From assembly GCA_036936605.1 (NCBI GenBank), contig JAUPFV010000001.1, positions 169,098,643-169,162,642 of the forward strand: DNA of 64,000 bases, given 5' to 3'. This stretch comes from Limnanthes douglasii subsp. nivea (Eukaryota; Streptophyta; Magnoliopsida; Brassicales; Limnanthaceae). How positions within the stretch are numbered: the stretch's first letter is position 1; every line of letters begins with the position of its first letter. This document shows positions 1 through 10,809 of this stretch, piece after piece. A model generated the notes under the pieces. The model made no database searches, had not been told where the DNA came from, and saw only the letters and a list, made by a program, of their open reading frames with translations. The translations under genes were made by a program, and so were the position numbers.

Positions 1-1433
1 GTATGGATATTCCATAATAATTGGTAAAGTTAATTGAATAGTAAGAAGTAACAGATCATCAATAAGATATTAAGTCAAAACCACGCTATGAAAATGAGTT
101 TATAAATTTTTAATTCTAAATTTATGATAAGGTATGATTCGTTTTAATTTCTAGCCAACCATACATAATGGTGTTTTGGCCGTGAAATGTCCATATCTTG
201 GGATGATCATGCTTTAGATAAATTGTTGTATACATTTTTATGAATCCTTATCCACACTGCATACTAAATTAGCCGAACTTATATCATTGATGCTCGAGAC
301 ATACCAATAATAATGGCATCGGTTCCACAATGGATTCCAAAATTTATAAGTCTTGCATGCCATTAGTTATCTACACTGTTAAAAAACCTTTGCTAAACAA
401 ACAAATAAAAAACCACATTTGCATTGCACAGAGTTATAATGTTTTGTTAGCGTAACAAATACGAATCCAATTTTTTTAAGGAGATGATACTGAAAAATGT
501 ATTTGATATATTGCATAATTTCTGAATATATATTAAGAATACAGTTTATGGCAGTAGGCTTTGGCTAAAAAGTCGACAAAAAGATTAATTAACCCCAATT
601 CTAAGTAGCCACAAACACATTTATAAACAACACTACTCTTATAAAAAAATACTAAGTTAAAACCTAAAATACCTAACTAGTCCCAAACCAACCCCAAATT
701 TACAACTTTTTCTTCTTCCCCCCTCTTATTTATCTCTATTATCTTCTCTTCTACCTTATCAAAATCTACTATAAACCTCTAATTTTTTCATTCCTTTCAA
801 TTCTCTTTATGAAGACCGAAATCTACTATTTTATTAGTTTTTTTCTTTTATAAGTTTTGAATTGATTTTGGTAAATCGGAAGCATTTAGGGTGTTAAACT
901 AGATAAATTTGAGGTGGTATTAGTGTTTTCAATGATATATTGTTGTGGTTTGGTTCGATTTCGGTTAGAATATGGATTTGTGGTTTGGTTGTTAGAAGAA
1001 CAGTTGCTCTTTTCAGATTTATGGTTGCATGTGTTTATATCCCCTGTCGGGGATGACCTTTCACCGGGGAGGGGGAGAGGGGTCATATTTATTGCAGGTC
1101 TTCAACGTCCCGTTGGGTCTTACAGATTCACCCGATAAAAAATTGTCCCCGCGAGGGTTGGTATTGTGCTCCACCAGAAATTTGTCCCCGCCATAGCTGG
1201 TCTTGATGCCCTGCGATGCGGGGAATTCAGTCTAGTGGTAGTTATCTATGCAGTCGCTTTTGGACATATTATTTGGATTAAATTTGAAACAAAATAAATT
1301 TATTATTATTGTAGAACGCAATTTTTGATTCACCATATAAGTAAATTTATTATTATCTTACAAGTGAAACACGTGAAATAAGTAAAATTAAATATATTTT
1401 ATGACTTATTAAATATATTCTTTGATTTTTAAA
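1..1433. other. AT-rich intergenic DNA, no gene recognised
   Basis: I see no convincing coding region here. A pyrimidine-rich stretch around 700-800 looks like a plant 5' leader but leads into no long reading frame. A GC-rich patch at about 1040-1225 contains several GGGGA/TCCCC-type runs and stands out against the surrounding AT-rich sequence. The two overlapping short open frames at 886-1138 lie on opposite strands of that patch and match no family I know, so I do not call them genes. Confidence 0.5.
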
Positions 1434-2363
1434 GGGTAAAGTACCATTTAAGACCCAAAACCCAAACTATTATCCACTTAAGACCCATATTTTAATTATT
1501 CTCCAAGAAAGACCCATTTTAGTTAAATATTTACCATTAAAGACCCACTAATTCCTTAAATACTCTTGTTTATTTATATAAAAGGCTATTAGACCCATAC
1601 TTCACCTTTTTTCTCCAATTTTATTTCTCTCTCTACACGTGAATAAAACATCTCTAATGTTATGCGATTCTTCATTTTTTTAATCATTTTTCTTGTTTTT
1701 ATTTTGTTTTCATATGTTTTTTTTGTTGTGTTTTTAGTTAATTTCGAAGTTTGATTTTGGATATATGTTTAGATAAGTGGATTTGTGTGTGGTAAGTCGA
1801 ATTTTGATTTCGGAATACTAGAAGTACTCGAGATATGTTTTTGTTCTGATTCTTTGTATTTATCTGGTTTTTACGTTGCTAATGTAGTTTATTTGTTGTA
1901 TTTCAGTTAGTTTTTCGTCGATTTTAGTCTGTTTTGAGTTTATGAGATTTTGGTGTCGAGTAAAATGGCTCAGGGAAGGAGATGCAAAACCTTTGTATCT
2001 GTACCTACTGATAGTTGCGAAACGTGTAATTCTTCTCGAATGGTAGATGCAAAAAACACGTTTTTGATAAATGCGAAATATGTTCTGTTCTAAATTTATT
2101 TTATTTGTAATTCATAACATATCATGAATGGTACTAGTTTGTTCGTCTTAAAAAAATAAAACCAATAATATTTTTGGACTCTTTTTATGAGTTAAGGTTT
2201 AAAAAATACGGACCTTTAAAAATTAAAATAAAAAAAACAAAAAAGAAGAAGTTGGTTACTCTATTTTATATAGAAGAGTATTTAAGGTATAAAATCTTTA
2301 AATTTTTTTTAGGTCTTTATCTTTAATATGGTTGTTGAATGAGTCTTTATTGGTAAGTCTCCC
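1434..2363. mobile_element. Small MULE-like non-autonomous DNA element
   Basis: The two ends form degenerate terminal inverted repeats. The first 23 bases match the reverse complement of the last 23 at about 16 positions, and inner blocks such as TTAAATACTCTT recur on both sides. The flanks ATTTTTAAA and TTTTTTAAT agree at 7 of 9 positions, which suits a decayed 9-bp Mutator-type target duplication. Behind the left repeat there is a pyrimidine-rich leader-like region, as in many MULEs. A 42-codon open frame (1965-2093, +, Cys-containing, starting MAQGRRCKTF) lies inside, but I cannot assign it. No transposase is present. The length and weak termini leave real doubt. Confidence 0.42.
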
Positions 2364-3353
2364 TTTTTTAATTTACTAAATAATGTTTTTTTAATTTTTT
2401 TTATGGCTAATCATATAAATAAATTTATTAAAATATTATAGAAAATTAACTATAATTTGCTAGTATGATACAAGCTATTCAACTCAATAAATTATAGGTA
2501 AAATATCTATTTTAAATTTTCTATTTATAATTAACTAAGAGTCAAATCCACTGATATTTCGAATATAAATTTATATTTATAACATTTTATTTATAAAAAA
2601 TAAAATAAAACTAGTTTTAAATTATATTAAAATTGTTTCATAATTGAATTATATAAAATAAAAGACGATATTAAAACTATTTTAATGATATTGTTTAACA
2701 TACTAATTAAATAGATTAATTAATTATGATATTTTTATAATTAATTAATAATTATATTAAATGAATTATGATGAATTATATTTATTTTTTAGAATTTCTT
2801 TTCATATCTTTACCGCGGTGCAGACCCATATCATATTGATACCGTCGGTGCATACCCAATTATATTGACACCGTCGGTGCTAGGGCTTTGCACCGCCGGG
2901 AGGCCTCGTTTTCTAAAAAATATGAAAATATCTATTAAAATATATTATAAATGAGTTTCATATCACGACCATTGTTCCTGTTTTTTTTTCAATTTTACAT
3001 TTCATCAACAATATTGTTGTTTTAAATTTTAAATTTATTTAGAGTTCAAAATAGTTATTTTTATTTAGAAATAAGAAAAAAAGTTCATAAAAATTATGAT
3101 TTTGATTCTTTTTTGTTAAATGTTGTTGTTTTGGATGATTTTGATCAAGATTGTATGTTTGATTAAAGATACCCATTTCACTTTGTAAGTTTTCCAAAAA
3201 AAAATCAAAATATTCCTTTAAGAATAGCTAAAAAAGGTCAAAGCTACTCTATGAAATGCCATAAACTATAAATAAAAAGATTTTTAAAGATTTTAGAAAT
3301 ATTTTACGGAATATTAATTTTATATAAAACTTAAATAAATAGAGTAAATATAA
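2364..3353. other. AT-rich spacer without a gene
   Basis: Long A/T runs and no open frame of note. The only conspicuous feature is the GC-rich repeat at 2812-2905, described separately. The right side ends where the large MULE is judged to begin. Confidence 0.5.
2812..2905. repeat. GC-rich short tandem repeat with hairpin potential
   Basis: The string CGGTGC occurs three times, about 30-35 bp apart, with related spacers (CATACCCAATTATATTGACA-type). It is followed by the inverse GCACCG. The block could fold back on itself and is much richer in G+C than the DNA around it. It may be the terminus of a small DNA element, but no partner copy was found in the window. Confidence 0.4.
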
Positions 3354-4149
3354 GAGTAAACTACCCATAAATACATAGTCAACTTTCAAATACCAAAATG
3401 GTACCCACTTTTAGACTAGTTCCATAAAATACTTAAAGCCATATTTTGGACAATAATACCCTCTACGGTATAAAATGGGGTTTTTTGGCTGAACCCACTT
3501 TTTTCACATTCTAATCTGACTTTTGGGTTCCAATTCCCTCCACTTTCACATTTTTAAATTTGAGGAGAGAGAAACACGTAAAATGAGAGCGAACCGAAAA
3601 CACGATTTTGAACCGAAACTTCTAGGACTCAACCATCGACCATAACTGTTCCGGCCACCGTAACCGTCGACCCGATACCGATCATTCCATCTACTCAACC
3701 TTCGTCGACCATCCACCGGCTCTGTCTCTGTCGAACAGGTACGTTTTTTTCCCCGGCTTCCGTACTGGTCTGTCTGTGTGACTGTCTTTAATGTGTGATA
3801 AAACCAGATTGTATCGATGTCGCCTGAGTACTGACTGTCGATACAGTTATGTATTGGACAGTTCTCCTTTCTCCGACGAGATTTTGTCGTTTCGTTTACA
3901 GTACGGAGTTAGTGTTAATCCATGGTGTTGAAATTTAGTTGTAATACGTAGTATTACTCCAGCGTAAGTAGTTAGACATGGCTCGATGGCACTAGTTAGT
4001 TGTTATTAGTGTCGATAGTGTCGTCCGACAACATCGATGACACTGGTTAGATGTTGTTTTGCCTAAAATCACAATGTCGGGTGGTAGAAGTACGAACGTC
4101 TAACAACATACATAGTTGAGGTAGTTTTTTGTGCATATGCAGAGATGTT

Positions 4150-4530
4150 GTACTGATCTAGCAATGTGGACAATATTTTTGGCCGTATCTAGCAATGTCT
4201 GTGACTAGTTTACTGTCAGCACTGCGGTTGTAGATTGGCCGTTCCCCACAGAGACAACGAAACTCATCAATGTCAGTGAGTACGAGAAGGTGATGAAAAT
4301 AAACACCGAAGAAGAATACGAAGATCCAGAAGTGTGGTACTTGCCAATGTCGGAGTTCTCGTATAGGGTTTCCATTAGTGTGACCGAGATAATGGAATTG
4401 CCTAACGAAACTCAAGTCGACTTCAAGGTAATAAGGTTTTTGGTTGTATCTAACAATGTGTCTATGTACGTCTAGCAATGTGTCTTTGTACATCTAGCAA
4501 TATTAATATGCAGCATCTAGCAATGTCTTA
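4150..4530 (+). repeat. ATCTAGCAATGT motif cluster around the Ulp1 5' region and first intron
   Basis: About six copies of ATCTAGCAATGT or one-base variants lie at roughly 4157, 4186, 4448, 4472, 4492 and 4515. They flank but do not enter the exon at 4220-4427. All read in the + direction. This is the same motif as in the array at 5735-6780. Confidence 0.7.
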
Positions 4531-5537
4531 GTATAGGGTACCTCATTAAAGTTACCGTCTAAGTTGTCTACCTATACACCGTTGGTTCTTCTTTTCAGTA
4601 ATTGTCATTTACCTGATTTGAGCTTCTAATTGTGTTTTGATAGATAATAGATGCTTGGATATATAAGCTGCTCAAGGATACAGATTGGAAAGTCCCTGTG
4701 AAAGGGTTTGACGATAAGTATTCGTATATGGTTAGCGCCATTCAAATAACTGGAATCGCAACTGTAAGTTCACCGGGAATTATTTGTGTTATATTGGAAA
4801 TATCTACTTCCTATAGTAATGAAACAAATTTGCAGGGAACACTGGCTATCAAGGAAGATTTGTCTATCATTGTGGATAAGGTTTTTGGAACAATGAAACC
4901 AGACACATACGTTGCCCTTGTTCCTCTTTGCACCGTTAACACGTCCGGCGTGAACCACTGGAAGCTCCTGGTTATAGATATGGAGAATGGGACTGCTAGT
5001 AGCTACAACCCACTGTTGCCGTGGAGCAAACACATTCCAGATAAGACGAAAAACACAGTTGATGCTCTAGTATTAAATTAAATGCTAATAATATATTGAA
5101 AGTGTTTGTGCCCATATCTATCAATCCCATAGTAACGTATCTAGCAATGTGTTATTAGAGTTGAACCTAAGCTTTTGGTTCGCCTATCTAGCAATGTCTC
5201 ATATTGTATCTAGTAATGACAGTATTCTTAAATCCAATGACATAGCATCGTAAATCGCAATGTAACGATGGAATACTTGATTTTGCAGTTGGCCTATTGC
5301 ATGAAGAAAAAATACATATCTCATGTAAAAGGTGGATACAAAATAAAGACAATGAGAAATATCCCACAGCAGGAGAATGAGAGCCTTGACTGCGGTGTTT
5401 TCGTTTGTAAGTACGCAAAAGACATCATTCAGAGAGGGTATGTTCCTCTGGCATATGGAAAGGAAATGTCCGCCGAAATAATAACTGAAATATTTAAGCA
5501 TTTCCTGAATGATCGAAACACAAACAAACAATGGTAG
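4220..5537 (+). CDS. MULE-borne Ulp1-type (C48) cysteine protease, multi-exon, 5' end not resolved
   Basis: Ulp1-family proteases cleave SUMO or related modifiers from target proteins, and MULE-encoded relatives are known in plants. Four exons fit: about 4220-4427, 4644-4763, 4836-5069 and 5289-5537. Each has GT...AG borders and the reading frame is continuous across them. The third exon has the HW motif (His codon 4956-4958) and the last has PQQ (5364-5372) and DCG with the catalytic Cys at 5391-5393. At the place where the family has its catalytic Asp, 17 residues after the His, this copy has Asn (5007-5009), so activity is doubtful. The frame stays open upstream of the first ATG at 4293 back to a CAG acceptor, so at least one more 5' exon must exist. 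The introns carry the element-wide ATCTAGCAATGT motif. Stop codon TAG ends at 5537. Confidence 0.75.
5105..5265 (+). repeat. Motif cluster inside the last Ulp1 intron
   Basis: Copies of the TATCTAGCAATGT motif (about 5144, 5186, 5208) and of the shorter variant AATCGCAATGT (about 5255) are confined to the intron at 5070-5288. The flanking exons are free of it. Confidence 0.65.
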
Positions 5538-5734
5538 TATGTAATTCATTTTTTGGGAGCATGATGTATGATTCAGTTAACAAAGGATGGGCGTATTAGA
5601 TAATTAATCTGAACTTATTAACAAACTTTTGTTTCACTAGTAATTTTAATAGTATTTCTACCAAGGGAAATGTTTTTCTAAACTACCTTGGAAGATCCTC
5701 CTTCTGTTGTATGAATAAATTTCACATCACTGTT

Positions 5735-6780
5735 ACATCCTTCAATGCTGTATCTAACAATTTTTATATTTCGTATCTATCAGAGTAATATTCAAGTATC
5801 TAGCAATGTTTATATTCGTATCTATCAGACGTATACTCAAGTATATAACAATGTTATATGTCGAAACTATTAGACTATTATTCACGTATCTAGCAATATC
5901 TATATATCGTATCTATCAGACTATTATTCACGTATCTAGCAATGTCTATGCGTCGTATCCATCAGAATTATACTCAAGTATCTAGCCATGCCTATATTTT
6001 GTATCTATCAGACTATTATTCACGGATCTAGCAATGTCTGTATGTCGTATCTATCAGACTTATACTCACGTATCTAGCAACTATATAGTGCTGCATCTAG
6101 CAATGTCTGTATTTAATATCTATCAGACTTATACTCAAGTATCTATCAATGTCCATATGTCGTATCTAGCAACTAAAAAGTTCTGCATCTAGCAATGTCT
6201 ATATTTCGTATCTATCAGACTATTATTCACGGGTCTAGCAATGTCTATATGTCGTATCTATCAGACTTATACTCACGTATCTAGCAATGTCTATATTTTG
6301 TATCTAGCAACTATATAGTGCTGCATCTAGCAATGTCTATATTTCATATTTATCAGACTTATACTCAAGAATCTATCAATTTCCATATGTCGTATCTAGC
6401 AACTAACAAGTGCTGCATCTAGTAATGTATGTATTTCATATCTATCAGACTTATACTCAAGTATCTATCAATGTCCATATGTCGTATCTAGCAACTAAAA
6501 AGTGTTGCATCTAGCAATGTTAATATAATGTATATATCAATCATTATATGCAACATCTACCAATATTCATAAGCCCAGTATAACAACCTTGTTACAACCC
6601 ATCTAGCAAACTTTTGGATTATGTATCTATCAAAGTCGTTACCATGTATCTGGTAATGACTATATGCTGTATCTAGCAATATCAGTATAACGTATCTAGC
6701 AATGATATATAGTTGTGGTTTTAAATTTCAAATATTATATATTTAGCAGTGTCTAATAGGCGTAAATCGCAATAACATAT
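5735..6780 (+). repeat. Main tandem array of the MULE motif (46-bp units)
   Basis: Immediately downstream of the Ulp1 stop codon there is about 0.8-1 kb of degenerate tandem repeat. The basic unit is 46 bp and contains one TATCTAGCAATGT and one GTATCTATCAGAC, joined by an AT-rich spacer. Some units carry an additional short block with CTGCATCTAGCAATG. Units differ by a few bases each and all lie in the same orientation. Toward 6600-6780 the motif becomes sparser and the shorter form AATCGCAAT appears. No open frame crosses the array. It may bind a protein encoded by the element or may simply be a minisatellite. Confidence 0.8.
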
Positions 6781-6995
6781 TAATGATGGACCAACTATAT
6801 TACTGGACTTCTGGATAGGTTTATTGGTAGACGAGTAAATTAAATGAGATCAAAATGACTGTTAACTACACCATTAGTTGAAAAGATAAAGGTAGATGAG
6901 TTGAATCATTACATGCATTAAATAGACGTGTAAAATTAAATTTTTGAAATAATTATCGTTGGTAGATGGGACGTAGCCTTGGGCATTGCGTTTCG

Positions 6996-7005
6996 CTATA
7001 AGTAG
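6996..7005 (+). promoter_or_regulatory. TATA box of the acidic-protein gene
   Basis: CTATAAGTAG lies about 110 bp before the ATG at 7112. The intervening sequence is A/C-rich and free of ATG for about 85 bp before the start codon, as is common in plant 5' leaders. This supports transcription of the small gene that follows. Confidence 0.5.
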
Positions 7006-7111
7006 AGGCTGATAGTTTAGCCTATTTATCTCACACTTCTCTGCAAAGAAAAACACCAACCAGAAAACCACCAGCCAGTTTACCCTACAATTCCCTCCAT
7101 AACTCTCGAAA

Positions 7112-7501
7112 ATGGCACCATCTTCACCAGAAACACCTTTGTACTCGTCCGACGATGGATGGTCTACGGACTACTACAACGACAACAAGGCCTACAAGAG
7201 AGCTACCACATCCGAGTACTCATCCGATGAGGAGGACAACTGGTCTTTTTGGTCTTCCGACCACGAAGACCCCTACACTTCGTGGGACTCGTGGTCGCTG
7301 GAGGACAGTTACGAGTCGGACAATGAAAAACTTCCAAAAAAGAAGAGACGTCGGGACAGCTGGGACTCGGAGAAGAGAGAGGATGATGATTCTGAGGAAG
7401 CCGACGATGAGAAGTCGGAGGACGAAGAGGACGAAGAAGTGGAAGAAGAAGAAGACGAGGAGGAGGGATCTAAAGGGACAGATGAAGAGGCTTCTGATTA
7501 G
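7112..7501 (+). CDS. Small acidic Ser/Asp/Glu-rich nuclear-type protein inside the MULE
   Basis: Codes for 129 residues and I recognise no named family. The first 70 residues are rich in Ser, Tyr, Trp and Asp with repeated SSD, WS and SWDS patterns. A basic run PKKKRRR at about residues 75-81 looks like a nuclear localisation signal. The last 45 residues are almost entirely Glu, Asp, Lys and Ser. The ATG sits in a good plant context (AAAATGGC), with a TATA box about 110 bp upstream. The frame is open to TAG, and a T-rich 3' region follows. It lies between the motif array and the transposase gene, in the same direction as Ulp1. Its position suggests an accessory protein of the element, perhaps binding DNA or chromatin, but this is inference. 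The acidic bias could also make an open frame persist by chance. Confidence 0.6.
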   Translation: MAPSSPETPLYSSDDGWSTDYYNDNKAYKRATTSEYSSDEEDNWSFWSSDHEDPYTSWDSWSLEDSYESDNEKLPKKKRRRDSWDSEKREDDDSEEADDEKSEDEEDEEVEEEEDEEEGSKGTDEEASD

Positions 7502-7854
7502 GTTTAAAGAATTTCATGCAGTTTCCTTTCATTATGTTTTTTTGTTGTTGTTTGTAATGTCTTTTTATGCTTTGATGGACTGATAGCTTTCACCAACCCT
7601 CTGAGCAGTTTCATTTTTTGAGAGGGTTGGTGTATTCGGAAGATGTAATGCATTGACTGATGTTCTATTAATGTTATGGTTTTATTAGTATTTGTGTTGT
7701 CTATCTTAAATTTTTTGGTTAAGATTTGAATGCTACAAGTTAACATTGATAGTAAGAAGTTGAGTGAAGCAGTTGTAATGGCAGTTAAGATTCACAATCG
7801 CAATTTAGAGATAACTAATCTATCAAAACTAAGTGAACCTTAAAATCGCAGACA

Positions 7855-8345
7855 AAACTTGCTGTATCTAGCAATGTTGGATATGGCTGATACACACTTC
7901 CATTAACGCCTCAAATAAATCAATGTCAATCGCAACCACAACACCACGTATCTAGCAATATCGATGTCATATATTTATCTTCAATCTACCAGGCTATATT
8001 AGTCGTGAATCGCAGCCACTAGTAAATTCTGAGATGAAACACGAAGGGAAGAATCTAAAGTATCTACCAAACTAAATATAATTAATCTATCAGATGGATG
8101 TGAACCTTAAAATCGCATACATAAATTGTTGTATCTATCAGACGTATACTCAAGTATCTATCAATGTTATATGTTGTGTCTATCATACTATTGTTCACAT
8201 ATCTAGCAATGTCTATATATCGTATCTATCAGACTTATACTCAAGTATCTAGTAATGTAGATATTTCGTATCTATCAGACATGGTAACAATGTCTTGCAA
8301 TTAGATAACGAGTATCTAGCGTTGTAATCATAGCGCATATAGCAA
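7855..8345 (+). repeat. Second motif cluster between acidic gene and transposase
   Basis: Copies of TATCTAGCAATGT, ATCTATCAGAC and the short form AATCGCA recur between about 7860 and 8340, and a 46-bp-type unit is recognisable at 8110-8280. They sit between the two convergent genes, again outside coding sequence and in + orientation. Confidence 0.7.
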
Positions 8346-8553
8346 TGTAGACATTAATAATGATAAGAATCATATAATCAAACAGACCTGGTACATATCA
8401 ATGTTAACAGTATCCAAAAATATAAGTTGAAAGATAAGGAGTGCTTATCTATAAAAATCCAAATGTTACTAAAAAATCGGGAACATAAGTTCAGAACGAA
8501 GCATCACATGACCTCCTATTATGCCCTGATTTGAAACATCGACCACAACGGGA

Positions 8554-10327
8554 CTAGCTGGTGGTTACCTCTCCTCTTGATGGAATACGTTTTTTCCTCG
8601 GCCGCCTAACTCGTCTTTTAACGTTCGGGGAATTAACCACTGGCTCTCCATCATCATTACCGGTACTAGATTCACCGAACTCTGTTATAGCCGGTATGTT
8701 AAAAGAATAGCTGAACCGGAAATTTGAAGCACTGAAAAAGGGCTCTTCTAATGTCATCGGATCTTCGTTTAGAGATGCTATTGCGGCCAATACATGAGCA
8801 CATGGGAAACATTCTTGCTGCCAAGAGCCGGATGTGCATTTGAAAACAAGGATGTTGACCACCATGACTGGGTCTAATAAAACCTCAAAATAAGCGACAT
8901 AAGACTTGCAAACTAACCACGTCCGACCGCATTGTACATTCTCTTTGGACAACTTATCAAACTCGGGGCATAATTGTGTGTTCCAGCTTAGACCCTCTGC
9001 CAAACATCGAGACATCTGATTCATAAGAAGAACTCTAATCCGATCGACCAATTCAACTATAGGCAGATGACACAACTTTTTAATCTGCGAATTGAACGAT
9101 TCAACAGCTGTTGATGCTATCGCACCGTACCGTTTGCCTTTGACATATGCCTGAACATATTTTTCAGGTGGCAAATTGCTTAGAAATTTGGCAATACGAT
9201 CACCCCCTTGGTGCGCAAACCGAGTAAAACGTTCATTAAAAAGGTCCATAGTCGGAGCATAAGCACAACTCTTAAACATCACTAGCATATTGTTTTTGTA
9301 GACTATGTTAGTGTGTTCAAGAGCTTTAGTCAAATTCTGTATCAGATGGAATATACAATACGCGTTGTAGTCATTAGGATAAAGAGTTGCGACAACGTTA
9401 ATAATACCAGCATGACGGTCTGAAATGAAAGTTATTTGGCGCCCTAGCAAATGCGGTTTTAGACTTTCCAAAAACCAAAACCAGTTGTCTGAGTCTTCAC
9501 TACCAAAGATACCAAAAGCTACGGGGAATAGACCTGAAACGGAAACGATACGGGTGAACCATAGTACTACATTGCTTGGGTGAATGAACATTAATCGCAA
9601 TGTATATAAAACCTATCTAGCAAAACCATTCAGCCTGTTTAATCGTCAATATAGCATACTAAAATAGGCGTAAATCGCAATAACATCAAAATAACAAATC
9701 TAGCAACATAGGACTACCTATCTAGCGTGCATGTTGAAATCACAATGTAAACATAACCAATCTAGCAACCTTAGCTCATAATAAACATTTTAAAAAACAA
9801 AAGCACATATGTAGACCAAAAGTGTAGTGAAAAATGGACTAACCGTTGTTTCTATCTTTTGCCATTGCTGAAAGCAACACGCCACCATGCTTCCCTGTTA
9901 GATGGGTTCCGTCAACGTATAGTAAAGGCCGACACGGATGGAAACCCTGAAGACACACCCAAAACGCTATAAAACAGCGACGGAAAACATTGCCGGGAGC
10001 TAAATCCAAATGGCAGTCCGTAGTGATGTCACAACTCTTTAGTCTCTTGAAGTATGATTTTAGCAATCCGAAAGAGGTATTGCTATCTTCAAATACAACA
10101 CGTCAGGCCTTCTCTAACGCATTCCACGATTGATGATATGAAATGTCTAAACCGTAGTCTTGCTTGATGGAAGACTGTATAGTCTTAGCTGTTACTGATT
10201 GGCAGTTCCTAAGAGAATCGTGAATTTCATCAGCAATCAAATCAGACGACAAATGCCTGCTCTTCTTCTTTGTGAATATGGGACTGCACGTATGGGTACT
10301 AACAAATCTTTTTATGGTCATCAAACC
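8554..10327 (-). pseudogene. MULE transposase, central and C-terminal part
   Basis: Mutator-family transposase, the enzyme that cuts and integrates the element. Exon 1 continues from the gypsy insertion point at 10327 down to 9844; a GT...AG intron (9843-9534) follows, and exon 2 runs 9533-8554. Recognisable parts are the end of the MuDR-type zinc region (THTC), then VDGTHLTGKHGG with the first catalytic Asp, ISDRHAG with the second, and a SWIM-type zinc finger (CTSGSW...FPCAH) near the C-terminus. The extreme C-terminus is basic. One in-frame TGA at 10105-10103 interrupts exon 1 and would arise from CGA by a single C-to-T change. The intron carries AATCGCAATGT and ATCTAGCAA motifs. The rest of exon 1 lies at 20697-21308. 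Confidence 0.85.
9534..9843 (-). other. Transposase intron with element motifs
   Basis: The donor (ACAACG then GTTAGT) and acceptor (TTTCCGTTTCAG) on the - strand join the NNG and LFPVAFG segments in frame, as expected for this family. Several copies of the AATCGCAAT and ATCTAGCAA motifs lie at about 9596-9770. They read on the + strand, opposite to the transposase gene. Confidence 0.65.
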
Positions 10328-10736
10328 TAATGAGTCCGGATTCCGTTACCACTTCGGACTGGGTCAGTTCGGACAATGTCTTCCCAACCAGACGGTGATA
10401 ATTCGGACACCATCATCCATTGGACTGTTCGAACAGAACTAAAGTACTTAAAAACCTAATCACTTCTTGACTAAGCTGCCTGCTCTCCTACTAAGAGCTC
10501 ATGGGTCCTTGAACTTGACCTGGTTCCATTAAACATGACTCGAAAGCCCATAAGGCCCAACTGTAAGGGTATAAATACCCAACCACCAACATTAAATGAG
10601 GGTAATGAAAATTAAATACAACCAGGCTGCTTAATTCTCCCTTTACTCTCTACTCAAATATTAAATACTCTCAAACTTCCACACAGTTCTAAACAAAAAT
10701 TACAAACTTACCCTCAGACGAAAATAAACCACACCA
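10328..10736 (+). repeat. 5' LTR of the gypsy element
   Basis: Begins TAATGAG where the 3' copy has TGATGAG, so the canonical TG start has mutated here. It ends CACACCA. A TATA-like GGTATAAATACCC lies about 240 bp in, and the following A/T-rich part would hold the poly(A) region. The copy aligns over its whole length with 20286-20694. Confidence 0.93.
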
Positions 10737-10738
10737 AA

Positions 10739-10757
10739 TTGGCGACCACAGTGGGAG
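10739..10757 (+). other. Primer-binding site of the gypsy element
   Basis: TTGGCGACCACAGTGGGAG begins two bases after the LTR end. It resembles the TGGCGAC-type primer sites of other Tat elements. I could not assign the tRNA with confidence. Confidence 0.6.
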
Positions 10758-10809
10758 AAAGACGGTGCCTGAATCAAGCATTCGAAACCATCAGAAAAAG
10801 TCAGTCCAA

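Noticed and set aside
886..1138. Overlapping frames on both strands of a GC-rich patch
   Set aside because: No family, no promoter, and a frame on each strand of the same DNA; chance is likely.
5199..5549. Two - strand frames opposite the last Ulp1 exon
   Set aside because: They are the antisense of the exon with clear Ulp1 motifs and have no family match.
5735..6780. CRISPR-like array (regular short repeats with spacers)
   Set aside because: Spacers are themselves repeated and the setting is a plant transposon; this is a degenerate 46-bp minisatellite.
7155..7583. 142-residue frame overlapping the acidic gene
   Set aside because: It is a +1 shadow rich in Arg/Thr caused by the Asp/Glu codons of the real frame; its ATG has a poorer context.
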